Source: Symbiopectobacterium purcellii_A | Lineage (GTDB): Bacteria; Pseudomonadota; Gammaproteobacteria; Enterobacterales; Enterobacteriaceae | DNA length: 64,000 bases | NCBI RefSeq assembly: GCF_052050035.1 | Contig: NZ_CP189882.1 | Span: 3,162,001-3,226,000 of the forward strand | Direction of reading: 5' to 3' | Shown: positions 56,717 through 64,000 of the stretch, one piece after another | Layout: every line of letters begins with the position of its first letter | How positions within the stretch are numbered: the stretch's first letter is position 1 | Translations under genes and position numbers: made by a program | The notes under the pieces: model-generated | The model's database searches: none | Told to the model about the DNA's origin: nothing | What the model saw: only the letters and a program-made list of their open reading frames with translations

Positions 56717-57936
56717 ATTATCCGATTGAACGTATTCGCCGCGATTTCCCGGTGCTGGCGCAGCAGGTCAACGGGCAGCCGCTGGCATATCTTGACAGTG
56801 CCGCCAGCTCGCAGAAACCGCAGGCGGTGATTGACCGGGAAGTGGCGTTTTACAGTAATGAATATGCCGCGGTACACCGTGGCATTCATACGCTAAGCGC
56901 ACAGGCGACCAGCGCGATGGAAGCCGTGCGTGAACAGGTTGCTCGCTATATCAATGCGGCCTCGGCGGAAGAGATCGTCTTCGTGCGTGGTACCACGGAA
57001 GCGATCAATCTGGTCGCCAACAGCTACGGCAGTGCTTTTATTCAAGCCGGTGACAATATTTTGATCACCGAAATGGAGCACCATGCCAATATCGTGCCCT
57101 GGCAAATGCTGGCTAAACGCCAAGGCGTTGAGCTGCGCGTGCTGCCCCTCACGGCGCAAGGCGCGCTGGATTTAAGCCAATTGGATACGCTACTGGATAC
57201 GCGTACCCGCTTGTTGGCGTTGGCTCAGGTCTCGAACGTGCTGGGCACGGAAAACCCGCTGGAAACCTTGATTGCGCGGGCGCGGGCGGTTGGCAGCGCC
57301 GTGCTGGTGGACGGTGCGCAGGCGGTGATGCATCAGCGTGTGGACGTGCAGGTGTTGGACTGCGATTTTTATGCTTTTTCCGGCCACAAGCTGTACGGCC
57401 CCTCCGGTATTGGCGTGCTATACGCCAAGCATGCGCTGCTCAATGCTATGCCGCCGTGGGAAGGCGGCGGGGCGATGATTCGTGACGTCAGCCTGACGCA
57501 GGGCACCAGCTATGCCGATGCGCCGTGGCGCTTTGAAGCAGGTTCGCCCAACACGGGCGGGATCATGGGGCTGGGGGCGGCGTTGGATTATGTCACCACC
57601 ATCGGGCTGGACGCGATTCACGATTACGAAACGGCGCTGATGCACTACGCGCTGGATGCGCTGAGTACGGTACCGGATATCACGCTCTACGGTCCGGCAG
57701 AGCGAAAAGGGGTGATTGCCTTTAACCTCGGCAAGCACCATGCCTATGATGTCGGCAGTTTCCTCGACCAGTACGGTATCGCCATTCGTACCGGCCATCA
57801 CTGCGCGATGCCATTGATGGCTCATTATGGCGTGCCAAGTATGTGCCGGGCCTCATTAGCGGTTTATACTACCCGCGAAGAAATAGATCGGCTGGTTGCC
57901 GGACTTCAGCGTATTCATCGTTTGCTGGGAGGCTGA
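56713..57936 (+). CDS. sufS: cysteine desulfurase SufS
   Basis: PLP enzyme that takes sulfur from cysteine and gives it to SufE as persulfide. It has 407 residues. PLP Lys lies in FSGHKLYGPSG (about 226) and the catalytic Cys 364 in RTGHHCAMPLM. Full length, no defects. A 103-bp gap separates it from sufE. Confidence 0.96.
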   Translation: MNYPIERIRRDFPVLAQQVNGQPLAYLDSAASSQKPQAVIDREVAFYSNEYAAVHRGIHTLSAQATSAMEAVREQVARYINAASAEEIVFVRGTTEAINLVANSYGSAFIQAGDNILITEMEHHANIVPWQMLAKRQGVELRVLPLTAQGALDLSQLDTLLDTRTRLLALAQVSNVLGTENPLETLIARARAVGSAVLVDGAQAVMHQRVDVQVLDCDFYAFSGHKLYGPSGIGVLYAKHALLNAMPPWEGGGAMIRDVSLTQGTSYADAPWRFEAGSPNTGGIMGLGAALDYVTTIGLDAIHDYETALMHYALDALSTVPDITLYGPAERKGVIAFNLGKHHAYDVGSFLDQYGIAIRTGHHCAMPLMAHYGVPSMCRASLAVYTTREEIDRLVAGLQRIHRLLGG

Positions 57937-58039
57937 TAAGCCTCCAAGCGCGCCCACGTATCCCCTTGTCTTTGTTTTCTGGTGTTGTCGCCAGGCGGTA
58001 ATGGGATGGGCGTGCATATCAGCCTGTTGGGAGGAATTC

Positions 58040-58456
58040 ATGGCAAGCTTGCCAGAGCCAGAAAAATTGTTGCGAAATTTTTCGCGTTGCAACAATTGGG
58101 AAGAGAAGTATCTGTATATCATTGAGCTGGGGGGGCGTTTAGACCCTTTGACAGAACAGTGGCGTCAACCCGAGAACCTGATTGCTGGATGTCAGAGTCA
58201 GGTATGGATAGTGATGACGCGTGATGAGCAGGGCCACCTGGTTTTTAGCGGTGACAGCGATGCGGCTATCGTCAAGGGACTGGTTGCCGTGGTCTTCAGC
58301 CTGTATCAGGCATTGACGGCACAGCAAGCACTGGCGCTTGATGTGCGGCCTTTCTTTGCGGAACTGGCGCTGAGCCAGCATTTAACGCCCTCGCGCTCAC
58401 AGGGACTGGAAGCGATGCTGCGCGCCATTCGCGCCAAAGCGTCTACTCTGGCCTGA
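58040..58456 (+). CDS. sufE: sulfur acceptor SufE
   Basis: Accepts persulfide from SufS and delivers it to SufB. It has 138 residues with acceptor Cys 51 in IAGCQSQVW. ATG 58040 is chosen for the strong GGGAGG ahead and the family start. It ends the suf operon and is followed by a terminator. Confidence 0.95.
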   Translation: MASLPEPEKLLRNFSRCNNWEEKYLYIIELGGRLDPLTEQWRQPENLIAGCQSQVWIVMTRDEQGHLVFSGDSDAAIVKGLVAVVFSLYQALTAQQALALDVRPFFAELALSQHLTPSRSQGLEAMLRAIRAKASTLA

Positions 58457-58467
58457 TCCTGCTAACC

Positions 58468-58490
58468 AGCCCGTTTACAGCGGGCTGTTT
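58468..58490 (+). terminator. terminator after sufE
   Basis: Stem AGCCCG / CGGGCT with a 7-base loop, followed by GTTTC, a short T-rich tail. Confidence 0.65.
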
Positions 58491-58741
58491 CACTCAAACA
58501 TGGCGTTTGCGCGCCGACCGCCTGGCTTTTCAGATTACCCCACTGGTTATTACCAGAAACTCCTTTTATTCTGTCGTGGTGCTTTGTCAAGAACTGCATA
58601 TTAACACATTGATTAGCAAATAAAACCTGTGGGTATTTTTGGCATGCTACACTTGCAGAATCCGACGGAAGTGGTCGCATTCAGGCCCCGGCTGGTATCA
58701 ATGGCAAACGAATAATAACGTCAACCTGTAGAGATTTTCGT

Positions 58742-59764
58742 ATGAAGCGTATGTTTACATTTTTGGGTATGGTACTGGCGACCTACCTGGTAGGAAGCTC
58801 GGCGGTGAGCGCCACCGAATACCCATTACCCCCGTCTGGTAGCCGCCTGATCGGTGAGAACATTGCCTACCCGGTGCCGCATGATGGTCGGCCGCTGGAA
58901 GCTATTGCGTCCGATTTTAAAATCGGCTTGTTGAATATGCTGGAAGCCAATCCCGGCACCGATCCCTATTTGCCGACGCCGGCATCCACCTTGATCATCC
59001 CGACGCAGATGCTGCTGCCGGATACGCCGCGTGAGGGCATTGTCGCCAATCTGGCTGAACTGCGCCTTTACTATTATCCGAAAGGGAAGGGTACCGTTAT
59101 CGTTTTCCCGATCGGTATCGGTCAGCAGGGGCGTAACACCCCGTTGATGGTGACGTCAGTCAGTGAAAAACGTGCTAATCCGACCTGGACGCCGACGGCT
59201 AACATCCGTAAGCGTTATCTGGAAGAAGAGGGCATCAAACTTCCGGAGGTGGTTCCTGCGGGACCGGATAATCCGATGGGGCTGCATGCCCTGCGTCTGG
59301 CGGCCCATGGCGGTGTCTATTTGCTGCACGGCACTAACGCTAATTTCGGTATTGGTATGCGTGTCAGTTCCGGCTGTATTCGTCTGCGTGCCGATGACAT
59401 TGAATGGTTATTTAATAATGTGCCGGTAGGCACTCGAGTGCAGATCATTAATGACGCGGTGAAAACCTCGGTTGAGCCCGACGGCAAGCGTTATATTGAA
59501 GTGCATCAGCCGCTGTCTAAATCCTCCAAGGACGATCCGCAAACCATGGCAATCCCGCTGAATAAACAGATTCAGAGCTTTATCCATGCAGTGGAAACGG
59601 ATAGCCAAATGGTGGGGGATGCGATTGTGCGCCGTTCCGGAATGCCGATTCTGGTCAGCGCTGGGCAAAGCGTCGAGCATTTTCAGGAACCTGCGTTAAC
59701 AGCACCTGAAACGCATCAGGCGGCGCCAATCTCTTCAGTCAGTGATCGAGTAATTAACACATAA
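58742..59764 (+). CDS. ldtE: L,D-transpeptidase (YnhG)
   Basis: Periplasmic enzyme that forms 3-3 mDAP cross-links in peptidoglycan. It has 340 residues. A signal peptide ends near AVSA-TEY (about 24). A LysM-like region (about 40-85) is followed by the YkuD domain with HGTNANFGIG and SSGCIRL, catalytic Cys 212. It is convergent with lpp, whose product is attached to peptidoglycan by sister enzymes. Confidence 0.93.
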   Translation: MKRMFTFLGMVLATYLVGSSAVSATEYPLPPSGSRLIGENIAYPVPHDGRPLEAIASDFKIGLLNMLEANPGTDPYLPTPASTLIIPTQMLLPDTPREGIVANLAELRLYYYPKGKGTVIVFPIGIGQQGRNTPLMVTSVSEKRANPTWTPTANIRKRYLEEEGIKLPEVVPAGPDNPMGLHALRLAAHGGVYLLHGTNANFGIGMRVSSGCIRLRADDIEWLFNNVPVGTRVQIINDAVKTSVEPDGKRYIEVHQPLSKSSKDDPQTMAIPLNKQIQSFIHAVETDSQMVGDAIVRRSGMPILVSAGQSVEHFQEPALTAPETHQAAPISSVSDRVINT

Positions 59765-59794
59765 AACGCGCTCAGCGCTCGTTGAGCGCGTTTT
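59763..59794 (+). terminator. terminator after ldtE
   Basis: Perfect 12-bp stem AAAACGCGCTCA / TGAGCGCGTTTT overlapping the ldtE stop codon. The arms carry A and T runs, so it may work on both strands. Confidence 0.82.
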
Positions 59795-59919
59795 AATGCC
59801 ATTCTATGCCGCAAGCCGGAAATATCTTCCTTCAATGACAGATTGTATGAATCTTGTGACGTGCGTCAGCGGGTTGCGGGGGCGGTAACGACGTGTGCTG
59901 AATAAGCAAAACAGCAGGC

Positions 59920-59947
59920 AAAAAAAATGGCGCACACTGTGCGCCAT
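59920..59947 (-). terminator. terminator after lpp
   Basis: Minus-strand hairpin TGGCGCACA-GTGTGCGCCA followed by a run of seven or eight T, about 20 bases after the lpp stop. Confidence 0.9.
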
Positions 59948-59967
59948 TTTCACTACTTAACCAATTC

Positions 59968-60204
59968 TTACTTTTTGTAAGTACGAACTTGGTTGTCCAG
60001 ACGCTGGTTAGCACGAGCTGCGTCATCTTTAGCAGCCTGTACATCAGCGCGGATTGCGTTCACGTCGCTGCTCAGTTGATCAACTTTAGCGTTCAGAGTC
60101 TGAACGTCAGAAGACAGTTGGTCAATTTTAGCATTGCTGGAGCAGCCTGCCAGCAGAGTAGAACCCAGGATTACCGCGCTCAGTACCAGTTTAGTACGAT
60201 TCAT
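59968..60204 (-). CDS. lpp: major outer-membrane (Braun) lipoprotein
   Basis: Abundant trimeric lipoprotein that ties the outer membrane to peptidoglycan. It has 78 residues. Lipobox LLAGC puts the lipidated Cys at 21. Heptad repeats (IDQLSSDVQTLNAKVDQL) form the coiled coil. The C-terminus ends in TYKK, whose last Lys would be linked to mDAP. Promoter and leader strongly resemble those of E. coli. Confidence 0.97.
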   Translation of the reverse strand: MNRTKLVLSAVILGSTLLAGCSSNAKIDQLSSDVQTLNAKVDQLSSDVNAIRADVQAAKDDAARANQRLDNQVRTYKK

Positions 60205-60229
60205 TCTTAATACCCTCTAGATTGAGTTA

Positions 60230-60275
60230 ATATCCATGTAGCGTTACAAGTATTACACAAAGCTTTTTCTAATGA
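60230..60275 (-). promoter_or_regulatory. lpp promoter and leader start
   Basis: Minus strand carries the extended -10 TGTGTAATACT (TAATACT at 60249-60255) and, after 6-10 bases, GCTACATGG, as in E. coli lpp. A weak -35-like ATTAGA lies near 60268-60273. The rest of the gap to pykF holds only AT-rich sequence and the pykF terminator. Confidence 0.8.
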
Positions 60276-60468
60276 GAATAAATTTTTGATGAGAAAGTGC
60301 TTAATTTTGATCGTTCGCTCAAAGAAGCAGCGAGTTTTACAGAGTAGTTAAAAAAGGAGTGAAAACAGCGGTATTTTATGATGCGAGTTGGAGATATATT
60401 CTGCGGAAATAGGTAGGCGGAAATAGCACTTATTTTCTGAGTGTAGTCGATTGATAACATAAAAATAT

Positions 60469-60493
60469 AAAAAAAGCGCCATTTTTGGCGCTT
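60469..60493 (-). terminator. terminator after pykF
   Basis: Minus-strand hairpin AGCGCCA / TGGCGCT followed by T run, about 80 bases after the pykF stop. A-run on the other side suggests it can act both ways. Confidence 0.85.
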
Positions 60494-60571
60494 TTTTACT
60501 ATCGATCATTCACTCACGATCGAAAGTTGACTGGCTGCAACGCCCTTAACGGCAACAGCCAGTGGAAACGA

Positions 60572-61984
60572 TCAGAGACGGTGCACGGATGCCGTGTTGG
60601 TCGTGCCACTGGAAACCAGTGCACCAGAAACCATGACCACAACATCACCCGGCTGTGCGTAACCGCTTTTCAGCGCCGCTTCTTTACCAATGCGGTAGAA
60701 GTCGTCGGTAGAAGCGATTTCGCTCACCAGCAGCGTATCAACGCCTTTGCTCAGCAACAATTGACGCGCCGTGATGGCATTGGTGGTCAGTGCCAGAATA
60801 CGAGCGTGCGGGAAGTATTTGCGGATAGATTTCGCAGATTTACCGCCGCTGGTCGCTACCACGATTAACGGAGCATCCAGTTTTTCTGCGGTTTCTACTG
60901 CGCCGCGGCATACCGCTTCGGTGATGCGCATTTTGGCAGAGTCTTGCTGTGCATCCAGACGTGCATTCATTACCACGTCAGTGCGCTGGCAGATGGTTGC
61001 CATGATGGTGACGGCTTCCAACGGGTATTTCCCTTTGGCACTTTCGCCAGACAACATCACTGCATCGGTACCATCGATAATGGCGTTGGCCACGTCGCCG
61101 GCTTCTGCGCGGGTTGGGCGCGGGTTCTTGATCATGGAATCCAGCATTTGGGTGGCAGTGATAACCACTTTACGTGCTTTGTTGCATTTCTCGATCATCA
61201 TCTTCTGCGCGAAGATAACCTCTTCAACCGGAATTTCCACACCCAGGTCGCCACGGGCAACCATGATGCCGTCAGACGCTTCCAGAATGTCGTCAAAGTT
61301 GTTCAGACCTTCCTGGTTTTCGATTTTGGAGATGATCTGAATGTTTTCGCCACCGTGCGCTTTCAGGTGTGCGCGGATCTCTTCAACGTCAGAACGTTTA
61401 CGAATGAAGGAGGCCGCCACGAAGTCAACGCTTTGTTCACAGCCGAAAACCAAATCGCTCTTATCTTTTTCAGCCAGTGCAGGCAACTGGATAGATACGC
61501 CCGGAAGGTTCACGCCTTTCTTCTCGCCCAGGTCGCCGGTGTTCAGCACTTTACAGACTACTTCACCGTTGTTAATGGCGGTGACTTCCATACCAATCAG
61601 GCCATCATCCACCAGAACGGTGTTGCCGACGGACAGGTCAGTGGCGAAACCTTCGTAGGTGACCGCAACGCGTTCTTTGTAACCGATAACCGTTTGGTCA
61701 GTGGTGAAGGTAAAGGTCTGGCCTGCGACCAGGCTAACGTCCGCACCGTTTTTCAGTTTCATGGTACGGATTTCTGGCCCTTTGGTGTCGAGTAGAATGG
61801 CGGCTTGTTTACCAGTCTTCTCGATAACCGCGCGCATGTTTTTGATGCGCTGCCCGTGCTCAGCATAATCCCCGTGTGAGAAGTTAAGACGCATCACATT
61901 CATGCCTGCATTCAGCATGTTGGTCAGCATTTCCTCTGATTCGGTTTTCGGACCGATAGTACAAACGATTTTAGTCTTTTTCAT
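60572..61984 (-). CDS. pykF: pyruvate kinase I
   Basis: Catalyses the last step of glycolysis, PEP + ADP to pyruvate + ATP; activated by fructose 1,6-bisphosphate in this family. It has 470 residues. MRLNFSHGD, ISKIENQEG and MVARGDLGVEIP hold substrate and metal residues. The C-terminal domain has SGGKSAKSIRKYFP and VMVSGALVSSGTTNT. ATG 61984 matches the E. coli start MKKTKIV; the upstream frame does not. Confidence 0.96.
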   Translation of the reverse strand: MKKTKIVCTIGPKTESEEMLTNMLNAGMNVMRLNFSHGDYAEHGQRIKNMRAVIEKTGKQAAILLDTKGPEIRTMKLKNGADVSLVAGQTFTFTTDQTVIGYKERVAVTYEGFATDLSVGNTVLVDDGLIGMEVTAINNGEVVCKVLNTGDLGEKKGVNLPGVSIQLPALAEKDKSDLVFGCEQSVDFVAASFIRKRSDVEEIRAHLKAHGGENIQIISKIENQEGLNNFDDILEASDGIMVARGDLGVEIPVEEVIFAQKMMIEKCNKARKVVITATQMLDSMIKNPRPTRAEAGDVANAIIDGTDAVMLSGESAKGKYPLEAVTIMATICQRTDVVMNARLDAQQDSAKMRITEAVCRGAVETAEKLDAPLIVVATSGGKSAKSIRKYFPHARILALTTNAITARQLLLSKGVDTLLVSEIASTDDFYRIGKEAALKSGYAQPGDVVVMVSGALVSSGTTNTASVHRL

Positions 61985-62281
61985 ACGAGTGTTTTCTACA
62001 AGTTGTGATGGATAAAAAATCATAAGTTCTCAGGCACCGGGTACGGGGCCGACGATGGGAATGTGTTTGCGAGTCCAGAGTGAATAATAATTGTAGCGGG
62101 TAACAATGAATGAAAGATGATGGGCGTGGCCTGTTACCACTGACGGTAAGCCGAGTGCGGGGATGTGCTGCAACCGTGTCGCTCTCCACCGGTAAAACGC
62201 ATTTTTCAACCTTACGCGCGTCTCGGGGAGTTATGTTTGCAGTAACAGTGTCTAATCGTAGTCTTTTCGGCACGTCGATTT

Positions 62282-62341
62282 GCTGAAACCATTCAATGAA
62301 ATAACGTTTCGTATTATAGTTATAACGAATGTGGAAACAAG
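62282..62341 (-). promoter_or_regulatory. pykF promoter with Cra site
   Basis: Minus strand shows -35-like TTGTTT (62335-62340), 16 bp, then TATAAT (62313-62318). Just downstream, plus strand GCTGAAACCATTCA (62282-62295) fits the Cra consensus RSTGAAWCSNTHHW. A site after the start is where Cra represses E. coli pykF. The leader before the ATG is about 300 bp. Confidence 0.75.
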
Positions 62342-62548
62342 ATAATTACGCTGCTAATATAGCGCGTTTTATTGTGTTTGCGCAAAAAAACTAACGATTT
62401 TGTCATTTTCCCTCATTTTCTTTCTTTTTATTGCGCAACTGCACAGCGGTGGGTTTGCGCTGCGCCCTGTCGCTGCGCTCACTGGGCGCACGGGGAGTCT
62501 GCGGTAAACGACTGGTGCGATTATGCGCGATACCTGGGTGTGCCAGTG

Positions 62549-62584
62549 AAAAAAGGCCGTGTTTCTGTCTGGAAAACACGGCCT
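62549..62584 (-). terminator. terminator after the frameshifted secreted-protein gene
   Basis: Minus-strand hairpin AGGCCGTGTTT / AAACACGGCCT with a 9-base loop followed by six T, about 50 bases after the stop. The rest of 61985-62632 contains only the pykF promoter region. Confidence 0.88.
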
Positions 62585-62632
62585 GAGTACGTTTCGTGTG
62601 GTTTTCTGCTCGTTGAACCTGAAGAGATTTGT

Positions 62633-63165
62633 TTACCGGTTTTCCAAACCGCGTGCCTGACGTTCCGTACGAATCTGGTTTTCATTATCACGCAGGTAAC
62701 CATCGAGATGCATCAGGCCAGCACGCACCTGCTGCCATTGGTCTGCATACTGAGCTTTAGGTGTGGTAGGTTTAGGGTGAGCGGCATCCCATGCCAGCGC
62801 TTTGCCAATCGCAGCACGCCAGTCCTTGGGTGAACCACCCGCCCATTCATTGATGGCTTGTCCAAGGGTAGCATTAAGGGCATCCATTGCCTCAGGTTCA
62901 CCATCGGGCGGCAGTTCGGGGTGGGCCAGTAAATGGTAGCGCCAGCGCAATTGGCCGACATAAAACCAGGTCACGGCTTCATCTTTATGGCCGGTTTCAA
63001 ACAGTTGCTTGGCGTGCAGATAGAGCTCGCTGGGATGTTTTTTGGCTAAACTGTCATCCGTATCTTGTTGGGATGCAATTGTCATGGTGACATCCGTGGC
63101 AGCAGGCGCTGCATTGCGTATGCGGTGAGCGTTGCCAAAAGCAGGGTTGATAACAGGCGTTTCAC
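62633..63165 (-). pseudogene. predicted secreted protein with a 1-base deletion after the signal peptide
   Basis: From GTG 63165 (GGAG five bases ahead) the frame encodes a signal peptide, VKRLLSTLLLATLTAYA, then soon stops. The next frame encodes 150 residues of a helical protein, with LYLHAKQLFETGHKDEAVTW resembling a TPR/Sel1-type helix pair. Adding one base near 63110 would join them as TAYA-NAAPAATDV, a good signal-peptidase site. The protein family is not recognised. Confidence 0.65.
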
Positions 63166-63308
63166 GCTGACTCCAAAGAGATAGGAAAAACATGAGATTA
63201 TCGCTAATCTGGCTTGAGTGAAACCGTAAATATACACCTATTACGCGCGTTATGAGTCGGATAATGGACCAATACCGCGATCTTCCTGATGTAAAAATGT
63301 TGCATATA

Positions 63309-63400
63309 TAGCCAACCGACTTAAAAATGATTACATCCTATGCCCTGATATGCGGCAAAGAAGCATAGCTGGCTGTTATCAAAATAATGTCGCTTGGCTA
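63309..63400 (+). mobile_element. 92-bp non-autonomous element, copy m7 (upstream of MarR gene)
   Basis: Exact copy with TA on both edges, ending 13 bases before the ATG of the MarR-family gene. It replaces the sequence where a ribosome-binding site and promoter would be. Confidence 0.94.
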
Positions 63401-63413
63401 TACAATTAAAGAC

Positions 63414-63884
63414 ATGAAAAACACAGACACGTCTCAGGGCTGTACCAACCTCAAGCTGCGCCAGCTTACGCGGATGGTGACGCGACATTACGATCACTAC
63501 GTTGCGACATGCGGGTTGAAAAATACCCAGTATGCGCTGTTGTCGTATGCTGTGAGCCTGGAGCCTGTCCGCCCCGTCGATCTGGCCCGACACATGCAAA
63601 TGGATGCCTCTACGTTAACACGCAATATGCAGCCTTTGGTTGCGCAGGGATGGCTAACAATTTGTGCCGGGAATGACGCGCGCAGTCGCCGGATTGAAGT
63701 GAAGGCTGCAGGGCGGAAGAAACAGGCACAAGCGCAACGGGTGTGGCAGGAGGCGCAGTTGACGATCGTGGCACAACTGGGGGCTGAACGGGTGGCTGTG
63801 CTGCATCAACTGCTTGAAGAGTGCATTGATTGCCTTGATAACGGCGGCGAAGATGCCGCCGAGCCACCTCACCAATGCCCTTGA
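63414..63884 (+). CDS. MarR-family transcriptional regulator
   Basis: Winged-helix regulator of 156 residues. Recognition helix lies in MDASTLTRNMQPLVAQGW (about 63-80) and the wing in GNDARSRRIEVKAAG. ATG 63414 is chosen because upstream in-frame sequence belongs to the mobile element. An Old Yellow Enzyme gene follows 71 bases later on the same strand, so it probably controls an electrophile-response reductase. Only AAAGA precedes the ATG, so translation may be weak. Confidence 0.85.
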   Translation: MKNTDTSQGCTNLKLRQLTRMVTRHYDHYVATCGLKNTQYALLSYAVSLEPVRPVDLARHMQMDASTLTRNMQPLVAQGWLTICAGNDARSRRIEVKAAGRKKQAQAQRVWQEAQLTIVAQLGAERVAVLHQLLEECIDCLDNGGEDAAEPPHQCP

Positions 63885-63955
63885 TGCTGCCTGTCTTGAG
63901 AACTGACGGTGTTTACCTCACTTCGTGAACGTTAATCGTTAAAAAGGAAAGGTCC

Positions 63956-64000
63956 ATGTCAGACAATATCTTGTTCACTCCCTTTACGTTGAACGGGTTG
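63956..64000 (+). CDS. Old Yellow Enzyme family reductase, first 15 codons
   Basis: MSDNILFTPFTLNGL is the typical start of NADH:flavin oxidoreductases of the NemA type (xLFxPxxLNGLxLxNR). AAAGGAAAGG lies just upstream. The rest is beyond the window, so the exact member cannot be named. Confidence 0.65.
   Translation, partial: MSDNILFTPFTLNGL

Noticed and set aside
62372..62833. 153-codon plus-strand frame upstream of pykF
   Set aside because: It runs through a clear terminator and the end of the opposite gene, and has no family likeness.
63414..63884. MarR-family gene as slyA
   Set aside because: The protein is only MarR-like; SlyA-typical N-terminal and recognition-helix sequence is absent, so no symbol was given.
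1..64000. tRNA or rRNA genes
   Set aside because: No cloverleaf-like segment or rRNA sequence was noticed on either strand by eye; a tRNAscan run would settle this.

Overview
The window is enterobacterial chromosome, most likely from a recently host-restricted, insect-symbiont-like member of Enterobacterales (Sodalis, Symbiopectobacterium or Serratia symbiotica type). This placement is inference. It rests on E. coli-like gene order, proteins that align end to end with E. coli families from memory, and a very heavy load of insertion sequences (IS), small non-autonomous elements and freshly broken genes.

Layout. 1-9.6 kb: fabF(end)-pabC-mltG-tmk-holB-ycfH, then ptsG broken by two nested insertions. 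9.8-15.3 kb: hinT-ycfL-lpoB-thiK, a nagZ remnant, ycfP with a premature stop, ndh, ycfJ. 15.3-21.9 kb: a mosaic of yegD fragment, IS5-type, IS256 and IS630 pieces, lplA fragment, nlpC, IS30 and a complete IS5-type copy. 22-30.6 kb: intact cobB, nagK, lolEDC and mfd. 30.7-41.6 kb: mostly mobile DNA and broken genes (NCS1 permease, EAL protein, hmuV, hmuU, LacI-type regulator, argI/argF); selO and a GNAT gene survive. 41.7-62 kb: a long, nearly intact E. coli-like block of ppsR, ppsA, apbE, rprA sRNA, ydiK, ydiJ, menI, a Fur-box gene, sufABCDSE, ldtE, lpp and pykF. 62.6-64 kb: a frameshifted secreted-protein gene, a MarR regulator and the start of an Old Yellow Enzyme gene.

Mobile DNA. Two small element families stand out. 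One is exactly 92 bp, seven copies, inserts at TA, and shares ends with the local 880-bp IS630 element. The other is exactly 189 bp, seven copies, each with a perfect 9-bp target duplication, and has ends like IS903-group IS5 elements. One pair of 92-bp elements flanks a hydrolase-gene fragment and appears to have moved as a single unit into an IS630 copy. Larger elements are five copies or pieces of a 1037-bp IS5-superfamily element, three full and one partial IS630, one full and one partial IS256, one IS30, and one truncated IS903-like element.

Working picture. Glucose PTS import (ptsG), haem import (hmuUV), lipoate salvage (lplA), anhydro-muropeptide processing (nagZ) and arginine synthesis (argI/argF fragment) look lost here. 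SUF Fe-S assembly, lipoprotein export (LolCDE), Braun lipoprotein with its L,D-transpeptidase, and the PpsA/PykF switch with Cra-type sites are kept.
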